From contig JAEEGU010000192.1 in assembly GCA_016280485.1 (NCBI GenBank), positions 1-6,874 on the forward strand: a stretch of 6,874 nucleotides of DNA. The letters run 5' to 3'. The stretch is from Bacillota bacterium (GTDB lineage Bacteria > Bacillota > Clostridia > Peptostreptococcales > Anaerovoracaceae). The notes beneath the pieces were generated by a model, which was not told the origin of the DNA, ran no database searches, and saw nothing but the letters and a program-made list of their open reading frames with translations. Below are positions 4,813 through 6,874 of this stretch, piece after piece. A program made the position numbers and the translations under genes. The number at the start of each line of letters is the position of its first letter. The stretch's first letter is position 1.

Positions 4813-5995
4813 ACACGACGCGGGCGGTTACGACCGCACCCGCTGTAAGCATGAGATATTTAATGGAAACTCTTTGTACGAAGCCTACCTAAAAACTCAA
4901 AAAGGAAGCAGCTGGAAGCCGCAAGTACAGTCTTTCGGCATGACCTATTTGTTAGGGCTGGCCAAAATGCAGAGAGAACTCAATGAAAGAACATACGAGT
5001 TTCTGCCATCCACGGACTTTATTTTGAAGGAACGTGGAAAAACAAGAGCGATAAGAGGCGAGCAAGTCCAAGACAGAATCGCAAAACATGTCATGTGCGA
5101 CGAAGCACTAATGCCGGCAATCAAAAAGTACCTGATATACGACAACGGAGCGAGCGTGGTAGGTAAAGGAATCACTTTCACCCGAAAGAGGATCCTCACC
5201 CATCTCCGACGGTATTATTCGGAACGCAAGTCGAACGAGGGCTACATACTCCTCATAGACTTCAGCAAATACTACGACAACCTCCGGCACAACAAAATAT
5301 TAGAGCTGTTCGATAAGCGCGTCGAAGACGAAGATGCTATGTGGCTCTTCCGGAAGACCGTGGAACAATCGCAGGTTGATGTATCGCATTTGTCCGACGA
5401 AGAATACGCTTGCTGCATGGACACAATGTTCAACTCTTTGGAGTATCAGGAAGTGCCCAAAGAACTACTTACAGGCAAGAGATTTATGCCGAAACACATG
5501 AATATAGGAGATCAGGCGGCGCAAGTGGTGGGAATATCCTACACGATTCCGATAGACAACTACATCAAGATAGTTAAAGGCGTCAAGTTCTACGCCAGAT
5601 ATATGGATGACAGCTACGTAATTCACGAAAGCAAAGAATACCTCGAGCAGCTTCTTGATGAAGTAGACGAGATAGCCAAAGGCTTGGGGATAACGATTAA
5701 CCGGAAGAAGACACGGATATGCAAGCTTTCGGACCGCTGGCGCTTCCTACAGATTCAATACTCGCTCACGGACACCGGCAGAATCGTAAGAAAAATCAAC
5801 CCGAAACGCCTCACTGCCATGCGCAGAAAGATGAAGAAGCTGGCTTCGAAACTGCCGGAAAAGGAGTTCGAAAACTTCTACCGCTCATGGTTCAGAGGCT
5901 GCTATAAATACATGAGTAAGCAGCAACGGGAAAACATGGATCATCTATTCGAAAAACTAAAGGAGGAAAGAGATGTACACAATCACACTGTCTGA
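4799..5995 (+). CDS. DGR reverse transcriptase
   Basis: This 398-residue enzyme would copy TR RNA into adenine-mutagenised cDNA. RT motifs occur in order. Residues ~71-98 hold the fingers region (FILKERGKTRAIRGEQVQDR, motifs 1-2). LLIDFSKYYDN at 151-161 is motif 3, with catalytic D154. IGDQAAQ at 236-242 is motif 4, where DGR RTs have the IGxxxSQ-type sequence in place of the group II intron QGxxxSP. YARYMDDSYV at 265-274 is motif 5, with catalytic D270 and D271. GLGITINRKKTRICKL at 295-310 is motif 6, and WRFLQIQYSLTDTG at 314-327 is motif 7. A basic helical thumb follows to the end. Length and lack of maturase or endonuclease domains fit the DGR clade, not group II introns. The position directly after avd and TR confirms it. 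The start is the ATG overlapping the end of avd; the 3' end overlaps the next gene by 23 nt. The Ser-to-Ala change in motif 4 is the one oddity; all catalytic Asp residues are present. Confidence 0.95.
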   Translation: MVKTKHDAGGYDRTRCKHEIFNGNSLYEAYLKTQKGSSWKPQVQSFGMTYLLGLAKMQRELNERTYEFLPSTDFILKERGKTRAIRGEQVQDRIAKHVMCDEALMPAIKKYLIYDNGASVVGKGITFTRKRILTHLRRYYSERKSNEGYILLIDFSKYYDNLRHNKILELFDKRVEDEDAMWLFRKTVEQSQVDVSHLSDEEYACCMDTMFNSLEYQEVPKELLTGKRFMPKHMNIGDQAAQVVGISYTIPIDNYIKIVKGVKFYARYMDDSYVIHESKEYLEQLLDEVDEIAKGLGITINRKKTRICKLSDRWRFLQIQYSLTDTGRIVRKINPKRLTAMRRKMKKLASKLPEKEFENFYRSWFRGCYKYMSKQQRENMDHLFEKLKEERDVHNHTV

Positions 5996-6293
5996 CGGCA
6001 CTAAGCTGGAAGACCTGAAGCTGAACGGAAACAACTACATCAGCCAAACAGAAGTCACAGAAGACACCTTTAAAGGAAAATTATCAAAAGTCACCATTGA
6101 GAGCGACGAAAAAACAGAAGTGCTCCACGATGTGGAAGTGATCCAAATCTCGCCGGTCGGCGAAGAATACTGGTTCATCCTCCGCGAGATGACCGATGAA
6201 GAAAAGGCGGAGAAGTACCTGTCTGCCGCGGTCATCGACACACAGGAGGCGCTGGCTGAAGTCTACGAGATGTTGTTAGGAGGTATGAGCTAA
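5973..6293 (+). CDS. Small phage protein of unknown function, 106 aa
   Basis: It starts at an ATG with an excellent SD (AAAGGAGG at 5959-5966, 6 nt spacing) that lies inside the end of the RT gene. The protein is acidic. Its first ~75 residues look beta-rich (MYTITLSDGTKLEDLKLNG, TFKGKLSKVTIESDEKT, EEYWFILREM), and it ends in a helix (EALAEVYEMLLGG). No signal peptide, membrane segment or catalytic motif is seen. Small proteins of this kind are common between tail and lysis genes of Bacillota prophages. It is probably the first gene of the phage operon after the inserted DGR. I cannot assign a function. Confidence 0.8.
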   Translation: MYTITLSDGTKLEDLKLNGNNYISQTEVTEDTFKGKLSKVTIESDEKTEVLHDVEVIQISPVGEEYWFILREMTDEEKAEKYLSAAVIDTQEALAEVYEMLLGGMS

Positions 6294-6430
6294 TGGTAAA
6301 GGTTTACGCAAATCTTATTATCGCAAAAAGAAGAACGATTGACACGGTCCCGGAACATCTCCGCGAAGCGGTCATCGAAGAACTGTTATCAAGAGGCTAC
6401 GACGAAAACGGCGATCCAATAGGAGATTAA
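6293..6430 (+). CDS. 45-aa small phage protein, CD1375-like
   Basis: The start ATG overlaps the previous stop (TAATG). An AGGAGG at 6278-6283 lies 9 nt upstream. The 45 residues begin MVKVYANLIIAKRRTIDTVP and continue with a helix HLREAVIEELLSRGY and an acidic tail. The pattern K-[VI]-Y-A-x-L-I-I followed by a basic stretch, T-[IF]-x-x-V-P-E and an amphipathic helix resembles the CD1375 family of very short proteins found near the tail/lysis boundary of Clostridia prophages. The family match is from memory and not verified. The reading frame is supported by its SD, by its start-stop overlap and by the next gene starting 2 nt after its stop. Function unknown. Confidence 0.7.
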   Translation: MVKVYANLIIAKRRTIDTVPEHLREAVIEELLSRGYDENGDPIGD

Positions 6431-6431
6431 A

Positions 6432-6874
6432 ATGAAAGACGTCAAACCACAAACGGCAAATGAAGACAAAATGCTTCGAGCGATTCAACATCAGATCGGA
6501 GCATACGAGAACGGCATTATCGGGTGCCAGACCATGTCAGACATTGCGGAAAAACTGGGTGCGGACTGTTTCCCGGTCACACTCAAGCTCTACGGTCATC
6601 CGACAATAATCGCAAAGGATATCATTCCTTTCGCGCCGGCTGAGCCACTCTCAAGGTATAGGAACGCTCTTTCAGGGAGCTTTTCCTTTAACAAAAAGCC
6701 ATGCTCGATTCTTGTGTACGGCGCAAATGTGGCCTGTGGAAGCGCATGTCACTCATGGCTAAACAAGCCCGAATCGGTGCTATACAAGACGAACCAGGTC
6801 GATATAAAACGGTGCATGTATACAAGCGACCTACCATACAAGGTCAAATGGGCGGTCGGCGGCATGGGACTACT
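6432..6874 (+). CDS. Unidentified phage protein, N-terminal 147 codons (cut at 3' edge)
   Basis: The ATG has an AGGAG at 6421-6425 (6 nt spacing) within the end of the 45-aa gene. The frame then stays open to the window edge. Visible parts: a helical N-terminus (EDKMLRAIQHQIGAYENGI), a middle with FPVTLKLYGHPTIIAKDIIP, a possible beta segment KPCSILVYGANVACGSACHS with two Cys, and near the edge SVLYKTNQVDIKRCMYTSDL and KWAVGGMGLL. The last part faintly recalls phosphodiester glycosidase (NAGPA/DUF2233-like) proteins found in some Clostridia prophages, which end with a similar GG-x-GLL segment. A role in host-surface or lysis functions is possible by position. This is a weak impression; the frame itself is well supported. 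Confidence 0.7.
   Translation, partial: MKDVKPQTANEDKMLRAIQHQIGAYENGIIGCQTMSDIAEKLGADCFPVTLKLYGHPTIIAKDIIPFAPAEPLSRYRNALSGSFSFNKKPCSILVYGANVACGSACHSWLNKPESVLYKTNQVDIKRCMYTSDLPYKVKWAVGGMGL

Noticed and set aside
4799..5995. RT as part of a group II intron or retron
   Set aside because: There is no maturase or endonuclease domain, intron ends or retron msr/msd. A TR/VR pair with adenine-specific mismatches and an avd gene lie next to it.
1..6874. CRISPR array, tRNA or rRNA genes, insertion sequence ends
   Set aside because: No regularly spaced repeats, cloverleaf-like sequence, rRNA sequence or transposase-like frame was noticed. The only clear repeat pair is TR/VR.

Overview
This window is part of a tailed-phage or prophage genome: the distal end of a siphophage-type tail module with a complete diversity-generating retroelement (DGR) inserted in it. 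All genes are on the + strand and tightly packed, many of them overlapping, with strong AGGAGG-type ribosome binding sites and no gene-free stretch. The mixed base composition, the SD style, the tail gene order and a small protein resembling the CD1375 family point to a phage of an anaerobic, probably gut-dwelling Bacillota (Clostridia-type) host. That host assignment is inference. No integrase, attachment site or host gene is visible, so phage versus prophage cannot be decided here.

Layout. Bases 1-681 are the C-terminal end of a tape measure protein. Bases 678-1043 encode a small tail protein of about 121 residues. Bases 1047-3158 encode a 703-residue tail-tip (hub/adhesin-like) protein ending in a long glycine-rich domain. 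Bases 3168-4085 encode the 305-residue DGR target protein, whose last ~30 codons are the variable repeat (VR). Twelve nt after its stop is a perfect 6-bp stem hairpin. Then come the DGR accessory protein Avd (to 4812, likely TTG start at 4129), which contains the template repeat (TR, about 4648-4734) in frame at its C-terminus, and the DGR reverse transcriptase (4799-5995, YMDD box). After the DGR the phage operon resumes with a 106-aa protein, a 45-aa CD1375-like protein too short for routine ORF calling, and a reading frame that runs off the 3' edge.

How it works together. TR and VR align without gaps over 87 bases, with 21 mismatches. Twenty of the 21 fall on an adenine of TR; of the 24 TR adenines only 4 are unchanged. 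This is the signature of adenine-directed mutagenic retrohoming: the RT with Avd copies TR RNA into error-prone cDNA, which replaces VR in the tail protein gene and changes its receptor-binding surface. Twenty-two of the 24 TR adenines sit in 11 AAY (Asn) codons, which can become any NNY codon but never a stop. All 11 are changed in the present VR.

The DGR class is known. The features of this copy most worth a second look are the TR translated as part of the avd reading frame, the short VR that starts just after the YWLRDVV segment, the hairpins flanking VR and TR, and the variant motif 4 (IGDQAAQ) of the RT.
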